A stretch of 64,000 nt of DNA from Rhodopseudomonas palustris (lineage in GTDB: Bacteria; Pseudomonadota; Alphaproteobacteria; Rhizobiales; Xanthobacteraceae), in NCBI GenBank assembly GCA_016215605.1, contig JACRJB010000037.1, positions 41,506 through 105,505 on the forward strand, read 5' to 3'. This document shows, in pieces, positions 45,188 to 53,399 of this stretch. The notes under the pieces were generated by a model. That model had not been told where the DNA came from. It was given only the letters and a program-made list of their open reading frames with translations, and made no database searches. A program made the position numbers and the translations under genes. The first letter of the stretch is position 1; each line of letters begins with the position of its first letter.

Positions 45188-47439
45188 CACCGCGTCCTCA
45201 CGCCCGCATAGATCGCCCGCCCCATGCCCGGATTGAACAGCGCCGACGCCGCCGTGGCCGTCTCCACCGCGATCGCGGTGGAGATGTAGCGCTTGTCGAG
45301 CAGATTGCGGCCTTCGATGTAGCCGGACCAGCCGGTGCCGCGGTCGTAGCCGAGCTTGAAGTTCAGCAGCGCGTAGGGATCGACCGTGAGCGTGTTGGCA
45401 TTGTCGGCGAAGAACGCCTGCGGCATCCACTCGACATTCGGGCCCGCATAGAATCCGCTGACGTGCTTGTACAGCACCTCCGCACGGACGTAGTGCGCCG
45501 GCACCGCCGGCAGCTGGTTGTTGCCCCAAATGGCATCGCCGTCGAAGCGGAAGTCGCTGTAGGTGTACGCGACGTTGAACCAGAACCGGTCGTCCTGCGC
45601 GAAGGTCGACTTCAGAAATGCCACGCCGAGCCCGGCTTCGACGCCCTGATGCACGGTGCGATCGGCGTTGCGGATGGTACACGCGCCCGGCGTCGACGCG
45701 TTCGTCAGGCACTGCAGTTCGTTGCGGATATCGGCGCGATACAGCGCGACGTCCCAGGTGAGATCGGGCCGCCGGCCGCGGGTGCCGATCTCGTAGGTGG
45801 TCGCGGTCTGGGCATTGATGTTGCTGCTCGCCGGCGACGCGAACGTCGTCACGTCATAGGTCGGCACTTCGGCGCTACGCGAAATATTGCCGAACACCTG
45901 CCAGGTCTTGTCGACGTCCCACAGCAGCCCGATTTTCGGACTGAACGGATCGTAGCTGCGGCGGCCGGACTGATCGCCGTTGGCGAGATAGCGGTCCTGC
46001 TGGTCGCGGACCGCGTGCAGGAAGGTCGCCCCCGTCACCAGCGCGACGTTCGGCAGGAAGAAGAACGAGTTTTCGCCATAGGCCGAGACGTTCTGCGACT
46101 TCCACAGATACGACGCCGCCAGCGGTCCCTTGGTCGCAGCGCCGACGTTCCAGTACTGGTTGATGTCGATGGTGCCGTTCTGGATGTTGACACCGGTGAC
46201 CAGTCGGTTGCGGTAGCCGCCGATCAGCCGATCATCGGTGGCACGGACGAAGCCGCCATAGTCGTGGACGTGGAAGTCGAGCCACTGATAGATCGGATGC
46301 ATGACGTGGCGTTCGAGCACGAACGCGCCGAAATCCACCGTGGTCTCGTCGAACCGCAGCGTCGTCTTGTTGGCAACGCGCACCGAATCGATGTTGCGTT
46401 GCTGGTCCTGCTGCACCCAGACTGGATTCGCGGCCCGCGGCGAATTCAGCGCCGCGTCCTTGGTGACTTCGCCGGGAATTTCAGAACGCCAGCGTCCCGC
46501 GTTGAGATAGAAACGCGTCTCGGCGTCCGGCGAGAACTGATAACCGAAATTGGCATTGAGCCGTTCGGAATCCGTCTTGCTGTGCTCGCGATAGCCGTCC
46601 TCGCGCTGCGCCGACATGGTCATGTACCAGTCGAACGGACCGGCGACGCCACCGGTGCTCACCGCCGATTTCAGGTAGCCGAAGCTGCCGCCGTCGACGC
46701 GCGCCTCGAATTCCGGCGCATCGCGGCCGGTCGGCATCACGAAGTTGATCGCGCCGCCGAGCGAATTGGCGCCGAACCGCAACGCGTTGGCACCCTTGTA
46801 CACTTCGATGTAGCGATACGCGGTCGGATCGATCTCGAACAGATCGAACAAGCCGTCCGCGGTGTTGATCGGAATGCCGTCCATATACGGGTTGATGCCG
46901 CGATTGCCGTAGGCGCGCGACAGCCCCGAGCCGCGGATCGACACCCGGCCGTCTGGCCCCCACCGGGTCTGCATCAGCACGCCCGGCACCCAGCCGAGCG
47001 CGTCCTTGATGGTGTTGGCCGGCGAGTTCTTGAACTCGGTATCGGGAACGAGCGCCACCGCGCCTGGCGTGCGCTGGATCTCCTGCCGCGCCTGTTCGGT
47101 GGTCGGCACCGTGAGGCTGGCGGCAGCGCCCGCCCCTTGGGACGCCGGCGGACCGGCGGCCGGCTGTGCGGACGCCGCACCGCGATTGGACGCACGCACC
47201 GCACGCGTTCCACCCGCCGCGCTGCGCGGTCTCGGCCGCGCAACCGGACGAGCCGCCTGATCCGGCGCCTGCACCGTCACCGGCGGCAGCGTGTCGCTGG
47301 ACCTGGTCTGAGCGCCCGCGGCCGAGGCGACGGCGGAGCACGCCAGGATCGCGGCCGATGCGAGCAGGATGCGGCGCCAGGACGAATGCACCGGCGCCGG
47401 CGCGGAGTTCCCCACGGGAGACGACAGACGACGCCTCAT
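45184..47439 (-). CDS. TonB-dependent receptor, tandem copy B (copper locus 2)
   Basis: A 751-residue outer-membrane receptor. A signal peptide (about residues 20-44) is followed by TLPPVTVQAPDQ and a basic Pro-rich linker. The plug (about 110-250) has VSIRGSGLSRAYGNRGI, VYKGANALRFGANSLGGAIN. The barrel ends in Trp (GVRTRW). It is strikingly similar along its length to the next receptor upstream (IRGSGLSR, GANSLGGAINFV, GNISRSAEVP, TTYEIGTRGRRPDLTW shared), so the two are a tandem duplication. Its ATG overlaps the upstream receptor's stop (TGATG). Copper as substrate is inferred from the DUF2946 and copper uptake-associated neighbours. Confidence 0.88.
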   Translation of the reverse strand: MRRRLSSPVGNSAPAPVHSSWRRILLASAAILACSAVASAAGAQTRSSDTLPPVTVQAPDQAARPVARPRPRSAAGGTRAVRASNRGAASAQPAAGPPASQGAGAAASLTVPTTEQARQEIQRTPGAVALVPDTEFKNSPANTIKDALGWVPGVLMQTRWGPDGRVSIRGSGLSRAYGNRGINPYMDGIPINTADGLFDLFEIDPTAYRYIEVYKGANALRFGANSLGGAINFVMPTGRDAPEFEARVDGGSFGYLKSAVSTGGVAGPFDWYMTMSAQREDGYREHSKTDSERLNANFGYQFSPDAETRFYLNAGRWRSEIPGEVTKDAALNSPRAANPVWVQQDQQRNIDSVRVANKTTLRFDETTVDFGAFVLERHVMHPIYQWLDFHVHDYGGFVRATDDRLIGGYRNRLVTGVNIQNGTIDINQYWNVGAATKGPLAASYLWKSQNVSAYGENSFFFLPNVALVTGATFLHAVRDQQDRYLANGDQSGRRSYDPFSPKIGLLWDVDKTWQVFGNISRSAEVPTYDVTTFASPASSNINAQTATTYEIGTRGRRPDLTWDVALYRADIRNELQCLTNASTPGACTIRNADRTVHQGVEAGLGVAFLKSTFAQDDRFWFNVAYTYSDFRFDGDAIWGNNQLPAVPAHYVRAEVLYKHVSGFYAGPNVEWMPQAFFADNANTLTVDPYALLNFKLGYDRGTGWSGYIEGRNLLDKRYISTAIAVETATAASALFNPGMGRAIYAGVRTRW

Positions 47440-49661
47440 CACCAGCGCGCCTTGAAGCCGGCGTAGACGGCGCGGCCGGTGCCGGGTTCGAACAGCGGCG
47501 AGTTGGCGTTGGCTTTGTCGATGATGCTCGCCGAGGCGATGTAGGCCTTGTTGGTGAGGTTGCGGCCCTCGATGTAGATCGAGTACGGCCCGCCATTGTC
47601 GATGCCCGCCTTGAGGCCGAGCAGCGCATAGGGTTCGGTCTGTAGCGTGTTGGCGCTGTCGACGTAGTAGGCCTGCGGCACCCATTCGACATTCGGGCCG
47701 ACATAGAAGCCGTTCGGGTTCTTGTACAGCAGCTCGGCGCGCAGATAGTGCCGCGGCGCGCCGGGCAGCAGGTTGTTGCCGAACTTGGCGTCGTTGTCGA
47801 AGCGGAAGTCGTTCAGCGTGTAGGCCATGTTCAGCCACAGCCGGTCGGGCGCCGGGCCGCGCTCGAACAGGTTCTTGAACAGCGCGACGCCGAGCCCGGC
47901 TTCGATACCCTGATGCACGCTGCGGTCGGCGTTGGTGACGTTGCAATTGCCGAACGCGCTGTACAGGCAGAGCAGTTCGTCCTTGATCTCGGCGCGGTAG
48001 CCGGTCAGCTCCCAGGTCAGGTCGGGGCGTCGGCCGCGGGTGCCGATCTCATAGGTCGTCGCGCGCTGCGGCCGGATGCTGGTGAACGGGATCGTGGGAA
48101 TCCCCATGCCCGACGAGCTCTCGCCGAAGCTGGGCACTTCCGCGCTCCGCGAAATGTTGCCGAACGCCTGCCAGGTCGGATCGATGTCCCACAACAGCCC
48201 GGCCTTCGGACTCCACAGATCGAACTTGGTCGATCCGGAGCCGTCGCCGTCGCTCAGGAAGCGATCCTTGCGGTCGCGCGTGGCGTGCAGGAACTGCGTG
48301 CCGGCGACCAGCGCGACGTTGCGCAGGACGTAGAACGAGTCCTCGATGTAGAACGTGGTGTTGGTCGACTTGTCGAGCGAGGACGACGCCAGCGCGCCCT
48401 TCTGCCCGGCGAGATTGACGTACTGCTTGTTGTCGAGCCGGCCGTTGAGCACGTTGACGCCCGCGACCAGGCGATTGCGATAGCCGCCGATGAAGCGATC
48501 GTCGGTGACCTTGGCGAAGCCGCCGTAGTCCTGATAGCGATAGTCCAGCCACTGGAAGATCGGATGCATCAGGTGGCGGTCGACGCCGAACGCGCCGAAA
48601 TCGACCACGGTGTTGTCGAACCGGATCGTGGTCTTGTTGGCGAGCCGGACGGTGTCGATGTTGCGCTGCTGGTCGAGCGCGATGTTGCCCGCCGCGGCGG
48701 TTTCCGGCGAGGTCAGCGCCGAGGTCTTGGTGACGCTGCCGGGAATCCGCTGCCGGACGTGGTTGGCGTTGAGATAGAACCTCGTCTCGATGTCCGGCGT
48801 GATCTGGTAGCCGATATTGGCGCTCAGCCGGTGGGCTTCGCCGTCGCTGTGATTGCGGAAGCCTTCGGCCGCCTGCGTCGAGGCGGTGACGTAGCCGTCC
48901 CACGGCCCGTTGACGCCACCGGCATTGGCCTGCAGCCGCCGGAAACCAAACGCCCCGGCGTCGACGCTGACGCCGTTCGGGAACGGATCGCGGCCGGTCT
49001 TGGTGACGAAGTTGATCGCGCCGCCGAGCGAGTTGGCGCCGAACTGCAGCGCGTTGGCGCCCTTGTACACCGCGACGTAGTTGTACGCGGTCGGGTCGAT
49101 TTCCTGGAAGTCGCCGTAGCCGTCGGCGGTGTTGACCGGAATGCCGTCCATATAGAGCTGCACGCCGCGCAGATGGAAATTGCGCGACAGCCCCGAGCCG
49201 CGGATCGACAGCCGCGTGTCGTCGCCCCATTTCGGCTGCGCGAACACGCCGGGCACGTAGTCGAGAATGTCCTTGATGGTGTTGGACACCGTCGAGTTGC
49301 GATAGGCGTTGGCCGGCACCAGCGCGACGCCGCCGGGCGTCTGCTGAATATCGGCGAGCGCCTGCTGCACCGTGAGCACGGTCAGCGCTGGCCCCCTCGC
49401 CGCCTGCGCGCTGTCGACCGGCGCAGCCGCCGGCAGCGGCGCCGGGTTGGTGGTGCGCACCGCCCGACTCGTGCGAGCCGTGCTGCGCGGCGCGCGGGGC
49501 GCGACCGGGCGCGCCTGATCGGGCGCCTGCACCGTCACCGGCGGCAGCGTGCGGTCACGAGGGCTTTGCGCGATCGCCGGCAGCGAAACGAGACACGTGG
49601 AAACAAGCGCGGTTGCCTGCGCCAGCACGAGCCGGCGCGACCGCAGACGAGCGGACGACAT
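47439..49661 (-). CDS. TonB-dependent receptor, tandem copy A (copper locus 2)
   Basis: A 740-residue outer-membrane receptor and paralogue of the following gene. A signal peptide ends near AIAQ|SPRD, then TLPPVTVQAPDQ and an Arg/Pro-rich linker. The plug has LSIRGSGLSRNFHLRGVQLY and VAVYKGANALQFGANSLGG. The terminal residue is Trp (GFKARW). No STN domain. It starts 59 bases after the DUF2946 stop. The neighbourhood suggests copper or a copper complex. Sequence alone would also allow another metallophore, since the copper-type Met-Pro-Pro plug motif of the 31-kb receptor is absent here. Confidence 0.88.
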   Translation of the reverse strand: MSSARLRSRRLVLAQATALVSTCLVSLPAIAQSPRDRTLPPVTVQAPDQARPVAPRAPRSTARTSRAVRTTNPAPLPAAAPVDSAQAARGPALTVLTVQQALADIQQTPGGVALVPANAYRNSTVSNTIKDILDYVPGVFAQPKWGDDTRLSIRGSGLSRNFHLRGVQLYMDGIPVNTADGYGDFQEIDPTAYNYVAVYKGANALQFGANSLGGAINFVTKTGRDPFPNGVSVDAGAFGFRRLQANAGGVNGPWDGYVTASTQAAEGFRNHSDGEAHRLSANIGYQITPDIETRFYLNANHVRQRIPGSVTKTSALTSPETAAAGNIALDQQRNIDTVRLANKTTIRFDNTVVDFGAFGVDRHLMHPIFQWLDYRYQDYGGFAKVTDDRFIGGYRNRLVAGVNVLNGRLDNKQYVNLAGQKGALASSSLDKSTNTTFYIEDSFYVLRNVALVAGTQFLHATRDRKDRFLSDGDGSGSTKFDLWSPKAGLLWDIDPTWQAFGNISRSAEVPSFGESSSGMGIPTIPFTSIRPQRATTYEIGTRGRRPDLTWELTGYRAEIKDELLCLYSAFGNCNVTNADRSVHQGIEAGLGVALFKNLFERGPAPDRLWLNMAYTLNDFRFDNDAKFGNNLLPGAPRHYLRAELLYKNPNGFYVGPNVEWVPQAYYVDSANTLQTEPYALLGLKAGIDNGGPYSIYIEGRNLTNKAYIASASIIDKANANSPLFEPGTGRAVYAGFKARW

Positions 49662-49720
49662 GGAAGAAACTCCGGAAACTGAGATGACGAAGACAGGCGC
49701 GCCCGAAACGGCGCAGGTCG

Positions 49721-50071
49721 TCAGCTCAGGACCGGGGGTCCGCGGGGCTGGTGATCGCGGCTCTGCGTCAGCGCGACGAACGGCGTGACGCGCGCCGGAT
49801 CATAGGCGATGCCGAACGCCAGCCGGATCGCGATCGACGGAGCGACAGGCGGCGGCGCGGCGTTGACCTGTTTGCCGATACAGAGCGGGCAATGCACCGC
49901 GGTGGGCTTGGCCTTGCCGGGCTCGACCGGCGAACCGGCATCGGCCTCGCTGCTGGCGAGGCAGAACTGATGCACGGCCTGCGCTTGCAGCGGCGGCTGC
50001 GCCGCGAGCAACGCGCTGGCGAGGATGACATTGAGCACAAGCGCGTAGGCGGCGGCCCAACTGGCCACCAT
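49721..50071 (-). CDS. DUF2946 family small protein, copper locus 2
   Basis: A 116-residue protein with an N-terminal hydrophobic helix (SWAAAYALVLNVILASALLAA) and the DUF2946 cysteine pattern HQFCLA ... VHCPLCIG. It is a paralogue of 33707-34162; both end in a Pro-rich tail with PRGPP. The ATG at 50071 is chosen because the helix follows at once. The frame is open to 50173, so a longer form is possible. It heads the run DUF2946-TonB-TonB-copper uptake protein, 125 bases after nrsF. Likely membrane-anchored, facing the periplasm. Copper binding is inferred from Cys/His and context. Confidence 0.7.
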   Translation of the reverse strand: MVASWAAAYALVLNVILASALLAAQPPLQAQAVHQFCLASSEADAGSPVEPGKAKPTAVHCPLCIGKQVNAAPPPVAPSIAIRLAFGIAYDPARVTPFVALTQSRDHQPRGPPVLS

Positions 50072-50195
50072 CGCCGTCGCTCTCTTTGTCGAAAATCGGC
50101 TCAAGATCTCATCCCCGGGTGTTTTGCTACCATAGCCGGGAGACGAGTCAAACTCATTCGCAGTCAGTAGCAATCCGGAGGGTGGATCCGCGGCG

Positions 50196-50834
50196 TCAGT
50201 ACCGCAGCAACCTCCGGCCGAGCAGCGCGCCGATCGCCGCGACGATCGCGGTCGCCAGCGTGTACCAGGTGGCGACGAACAGCGGAGAATCGTCGACGCA
50301 ATGCGCGGCGTACAGCGTCGCGGCGAGCCCCGCCGCGATCATGCCGGCCAGCGCGCCGGCCAGGGTCGGATTCGACGGCGCGCCGCGGCGCAGGCCGATC
50401 AGCGCGGCGATCAGCAGCGGCAGCGACAGCACCGGAATCGCCGTCAGGCACAGCATCGAGTTGTGCCCGAGCAGCCGCGTCAGCATCGAGGTGCGCTGCG
50501 GCTGCATCGCCTCGCCGCCGATCGCGAGGCCGAGAATCGCGAGCGGCGCCAGCAGCAGCAGGCGCCAGCCGCGCGCCGTCGCCTCGGGCCGCGACAGATG
50601 CAGCGCGACGGTGATCGCCGACAGCGCCAGCGCCAGCGTCACGACGAATTTCAGATCGAAGAACGGGTTGTGCATCGCCGTCCGGATGTCCGGCCGCAGC
50701 CCGATCGTCGACAGCAGCATCGCCGCCGACACCGGCAGCGCCACCAGCAGCGACGCCGCCAGCGCCTGTCCGGCCGGCCGCTCGTGCTGGCCGGCATCGG
50801 CGGCGAGGGTCTTGATGAACTGATCCGTATCCAT
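50196..50834 (-). CDS. Anti-sigma factor NrsF-like (DUF1109)
   Basis: A 212-residue inner-membrane protein with six predicted helices, the DUF1109/NrsF fold. The N-terminal cytoplasmic segment (MDTDQFIKTLAADA) would bind the sigma factor. Cys in MLCLTAIPVL (middle) and AAHCVDDSP (late loop) match the paired conserved cysteines that sense metal or oxidants in Caulobacter NrsF and Bradyrhizobium OsrA. It starts 3 bases after the sigma gene stop, so the two are co-translated. It would hold SigF inactive until metal or oxidative stress. Confidence 0.88.
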   Translation of the reverse strand: MDTDQFIKTLAADAGQHERPAGQALAASLLVALPVSAAMLLSTIGLRPDIRTAMHNPFFDLKFVVTLALALSAITVALHLSRPEATARGWRLLLLAPLAILGLAIGGEAMQPQRTSMLTRLLGHNSMLCLTAIPVLSLPLLIAALIGLRRGAPSNPTLAGALAGMIAAGLAATLYAAHCVDDSPLFVATWYTLATAIVAAIGALLGRRLLRY

Positions 50835-50837
50835 GGC

Positions 50838-51383
50838 TCAGACCGATCTCATTTTGGCGGCGAGCGCGGCCAATCCGCGATGCAATGCGACCCGCACCGC
50901 GCCCTCGCTCATCGACAGCTTCTGGGCGGTGTCCTTGATCGAGGCGCTGTCGACCGCGATCGATTGCAGCACCTCGCGCTGGCGCTGCGGCAAGGCTTCG
51001 AGGTGCCGCGTCACTTCGCCCGCCGGCAACGTCTCCGGCGCCGCTTCGCTGGGGATCGTCTCGGCGAAATCGTCGATGTTGACGAACACCCGGCGGCCGC
51101 GGCGGCGCAGCGTGTCGATCAGCTTGTTGCGCGCGATCGCGAACAGCCAGGGCGCGAACGGCGCCGCCGGATCCCAGGTGTGTCGCTTCAGATGCACGGC
51201 CAACAGAATATCCTGCACGATGTCCTCTGACTGGTCGATCGGCTGTCCGGCCCGCGCCAGACCCCGGCGCGCGCCGGCGCGCAACACCGGCGTCACAGCC
51301 TTGAGCAGCCGCTGATACGCGACGCTGTCGCCGGCATTGGCCGACCGCATCAGGTCGGTCCATTCCTCGTCACGCCCGCGCAC
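50838..51383 (-). CDS. ECF sigma factor, SigF/EcfF type
   Basis: A 181-residue ECF sigma factor of the group paired with DUF1109 anti-sigma factors. Region 2 (SEDIVQDILLAVHLKRHTWDPAAPFAPWLFAIARNK in spread) and region 4 (IKDTAQKLSMSEGAVRVALHRGL) are clear. The GTG at 51383 is preferred: GGGAG lies just upstream, and a longer frame from a TTG at 51419 would put the start inside a SigF-like promoter (51403-51427). In Caulobacter and Bradyrhizobium such factors answer metal or ROS stress. Here the pair leads directly into copper locus 2. Confidence 0.87.
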   Translation of the reverse strand: MRGRDEEWTDLMRSANAGDSVAYQRLLKAVTPVLRAGARRGLARAGQPIDQSEDIVQDILLAVHLKRHTWDPAAPFAPWLFAIARNKLIDTLRRRGRRVFVNIDDFAETIPSEAAPETLPAGEVTRHLEALPQRQREVLQSIAVDSASIKDTAQKLSMSEGAVRVALHRGLAALAAKMRSV

Positions 51384-51402
51384 ACGCGCTCCCAACAGAC
51401 AA

Positions 51403-51427
51403 TTCGGCCTCGCCTTCAATTTGTTAC
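51403..51427 (-). promoter_or_regulatory. SigF-like promoter (-35 GTAACA, -10 CGAA)
   Basis: On the minus strand GTAACA is followed after 15 bases by CGAA, close to the SigF motif GTAACC-N16-CGAA described in Caulobacter. It lies 20 bases before the GTG start of the sigma gene, as expected for a self-activated sigF promoter. The one-base shorter spacer and last base of the -35 are deviations. Confidence 0.5.
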
Positions 51428-51658
51428 GCGTCGCCCGGATAAAATCACATGCGGATCATCCGGCGCGGGGGCCTGGGCGGCCGCACCGATGGAACCGGCT
51501 TTTACCACTTCTTTCCGCCGCACGGCCATTGCGGCGACGCACACAATGATTGCCAAATTATTGCCGCGGGTCAGCGCCGATTCCCCATGTTTTGGCCCCG
51601 GTGACGCCATTGCCGCAGGGGCATTGTGCCGCCGGGGCTGGCAACTGGGGAGATTGCC

Positions 51659-52333
51659 ATGAATTGCAAGGCCATTGGGCGCTCGGCCTGGATCATTGTG
51701 GCCGGTTTGTGCGTGTGGCTGTGGGGACCGCTGCAGCCGACGCCGGCCGCCGCCGCGCCGGCCGCGGCGCAGGACAGCGCGGCGCCGGTCGTGAAGAAGA
51801 GGACCGCGCGCCACCATACCCGCCAGGTGAAGAAGAAGGCCGCGCCGTCGAAAGCCGCGAAGCCGACCGCCGAAAAGGCCAAGGACGAGAGCAAGCTGGA
51901 CAGCGCCGCGGCGCCCGCCGAGCCCAATCCGGACGGCGCGCCCCAGAGCCTGGCTCCGACCGCGATGGCGACGCCGTCCGCCGCCCTGCCCGCGTCGGTC
52001 GCCAACGCCAATGCCCAGATCCCGGCCGAAGGCGCCACGCCGGGCGCCTCGAAGGCCCCCGAGGCCTCCCCCACTGCCGATGCTCAGGTGATTCCGCCCG
52101 ACGAGATCAACGAGCTCGACCGCGCCGCCGTCGACACCCCGCCGGCCGTGATGGCCGGGGCGGCGCCGGCCGCCGCGACGGTCCCGGGTCCGACCACCGT
52201 GGGTGCCGCGCAGGTGTCCTCGGCGACCAGCAACGACGGCGCCTGGGACAAGGCCTCGCTGATCGGCAAGATCTTCATCGCCGCCGGCGGCCTGCTGACG
52301 CTGGCCTCGGCCGCGCGGATGTTCATGGCCTGA
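51659..52333 (+). CDS. Envelope protein with Lys/Ala-rich middle and C-terminal helix
   Basis: A 224-residue protein of unknown function. A hydrophobic N-terminus (SAWIIVAGLCVWLWGPL, then AAAA) acts as signal peptide or anchor. Residues about 40-190 are low-complexity, rich in Ala, Pro and Lys (KKRTARHHTRQVKKKAAPSK). A C-terminal hydrophobic helix (LIGKIFIAAGGLLTLASAARM) ends the protein. The ATG at 51659 follows GGGGAGA; an earlier ATG adds 11 residues. A protein anchored at both ends and spanning the periplasm is plausible. It is 87 bases upstream of an enoyl-CoA hydratase gene with no evident functional tie. Confidence 0.7.
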   Translation: MNCKAIGRSAWIIVAGLCVWLWGPLQPTPAAAAPAAAQDSAAPVVKKRTARHHTRQVKKKAAPSKAAKPTAEKAKDESKLDSAAAPAEPNPDGAPQSLAPTAMATPSAALPASVANANAQIPAEGATPGASKAPEASPTADAQVIPPDEINELDRAAVDTPPAVMAGAAPAAATVPGPTTVGAAQVSSATSNDGAWDKASLIGKIFIAAGGLLTLASAARMFMA

Positions 52334-52420
52334 ACCGCCGCGCCCGCCTCCCCTTGAAGCCGGAGCCGGCAGCGGGCAGATTGCCCGCGGCCGCGACCGG
52401 CCCTCGAGCGGGAATGCATC

Positions 52421-53200
52421 ATGAGCACTTTTGAATTCATCATCGTCGAACGCCAGAACGCGGTCGGCATCATCAAGCTGAACCGTCCCAAGCTGCTGAA
52501 CGCGCTGTCGTTCGGCGTGTTCGGCGAGATCGGCGCGGCGGTCGAGGATCTCGAAGCCGACGATGCGATCGGATGCATCCTGATCACCGGCAGCGAGAAG
52601 GCGTTCGCCGCCGGCGCCGACATCAAGGAGATGCAGCCGAAGGGCTTCATCGACATGTTCAACGAGGATTTCACCGCGATCGGCGGCGACCGGCTGGCGC
52701 GCTGCCGCAAGCCGACCATCGCGGCGGTTTCCGGCTACGCGCTCGGCGGCGGCTGCGAGCTGGCAATGATGGCCGATATCATCATCGCTGCCGATACCGC
52801 GAAGTTTGGTCAGCCGGAAATCACCCTCGGGACGATCCCGGGTATCGGCGGCACCCAGCGCCTCACCCGGGCGATCGGCAAGTCGAAAGCGATGGATCTG
52901 TGCCTCACCGGACGGATGATGGACGCGCAGGAGGCCGAGCGCGCCGGTCTCGTCAGCCGCATCGTCCCCGCCGACAAGCTGATGGAAGAAGCGCTCGCCG
53001 CTGCCGAGAAGATCGCGTCGATGTCGCGCCCGGCGGCCGCGATGGCGAAAAGCGCGGTGAACCGTGCGCTGGAAACCACGCTGGCCGAGGGCCTGGCGGT
53101 CGAGCGTGATCTGTTCCGCTCCAGCTTCGCACTCGAAGATCGCTCCGAAGGGATGGCGGCGTTCATCGAAAAGCGAAAGCCCAACAACAAGAACCGCTGA
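52421..53200 (+). CDS. Enoyl-CoA hydratase
   Basis: A 259-residue crotonase-fold enzyme that hydrates trans-2-enoyl-CoA in fatty-acid beta-oxidation. The oxyanion-hole segment [11 protein letters not shown] (about residues 60-70) and both catalytic glutamates, in GGGCELAM and in [14 protein letters not shown], are present, which separates it from crotonases with other activities. Length is typical for EchA. No other beta-oxidation genes lie beside it; the next gene, a TolC protein, begins 200 bases on. Confidence 0.94.
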   Translation: MSTFEFIIVERQNAVGIIKLNRPKLLNALSFGVFGEIGAAVEDLEADDAIGCILITGSEKAFAAGADIKEMQPKGFIDMFNEDFTAIGGDRLARCRKPTIAAVSGYALGGGCELAMMADIIIAADTAKFGQPEITLGTIPGIGGTQRLTRAIGKSKAMDLCLTGRMMDAQEAERAGLVSRIVPADKLMEEALAAAEKIASMSRPAAAMAKSAVNRALETTLAEGLAVERDLFRSSFALEDRSEGMAAFIEKRKPNNKNR

Positions 53201-53399
53201 CAGCCGGCTGACAGCAGCGCGCCGCGACCGCTCTGCAGCGGCCTGATGGCGCGCGCCCCATCGTCGCAGCGTTGCCGCAGCACCACAGTGCAGTGGGCAA
53301 CGGCGGCCGGCACGGCCTGACGGTTTGCGTCACACTGCAGCGCGTTCTAAACATGCGACGTCGGCGGGGGCGGATGCCGAAGGATCGCTGCGGGACCTG

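Noticed and set aside
44723..50071. Methanobactin or bufferin biosynthesis in copper locus 2
   Set aside because: No MbnB/DUF692 enzyme, DUF2282 precursor or other RiPP gene is present; only receptors and small accessory proteins were found.
50124..50173. Inverted heptamers TTGCTAC / GTAGCAA before the DUF2946 gene of copper locus 2
   Set aside because: Arms are 36 bases apart and short; no reason to prefer it over chance.
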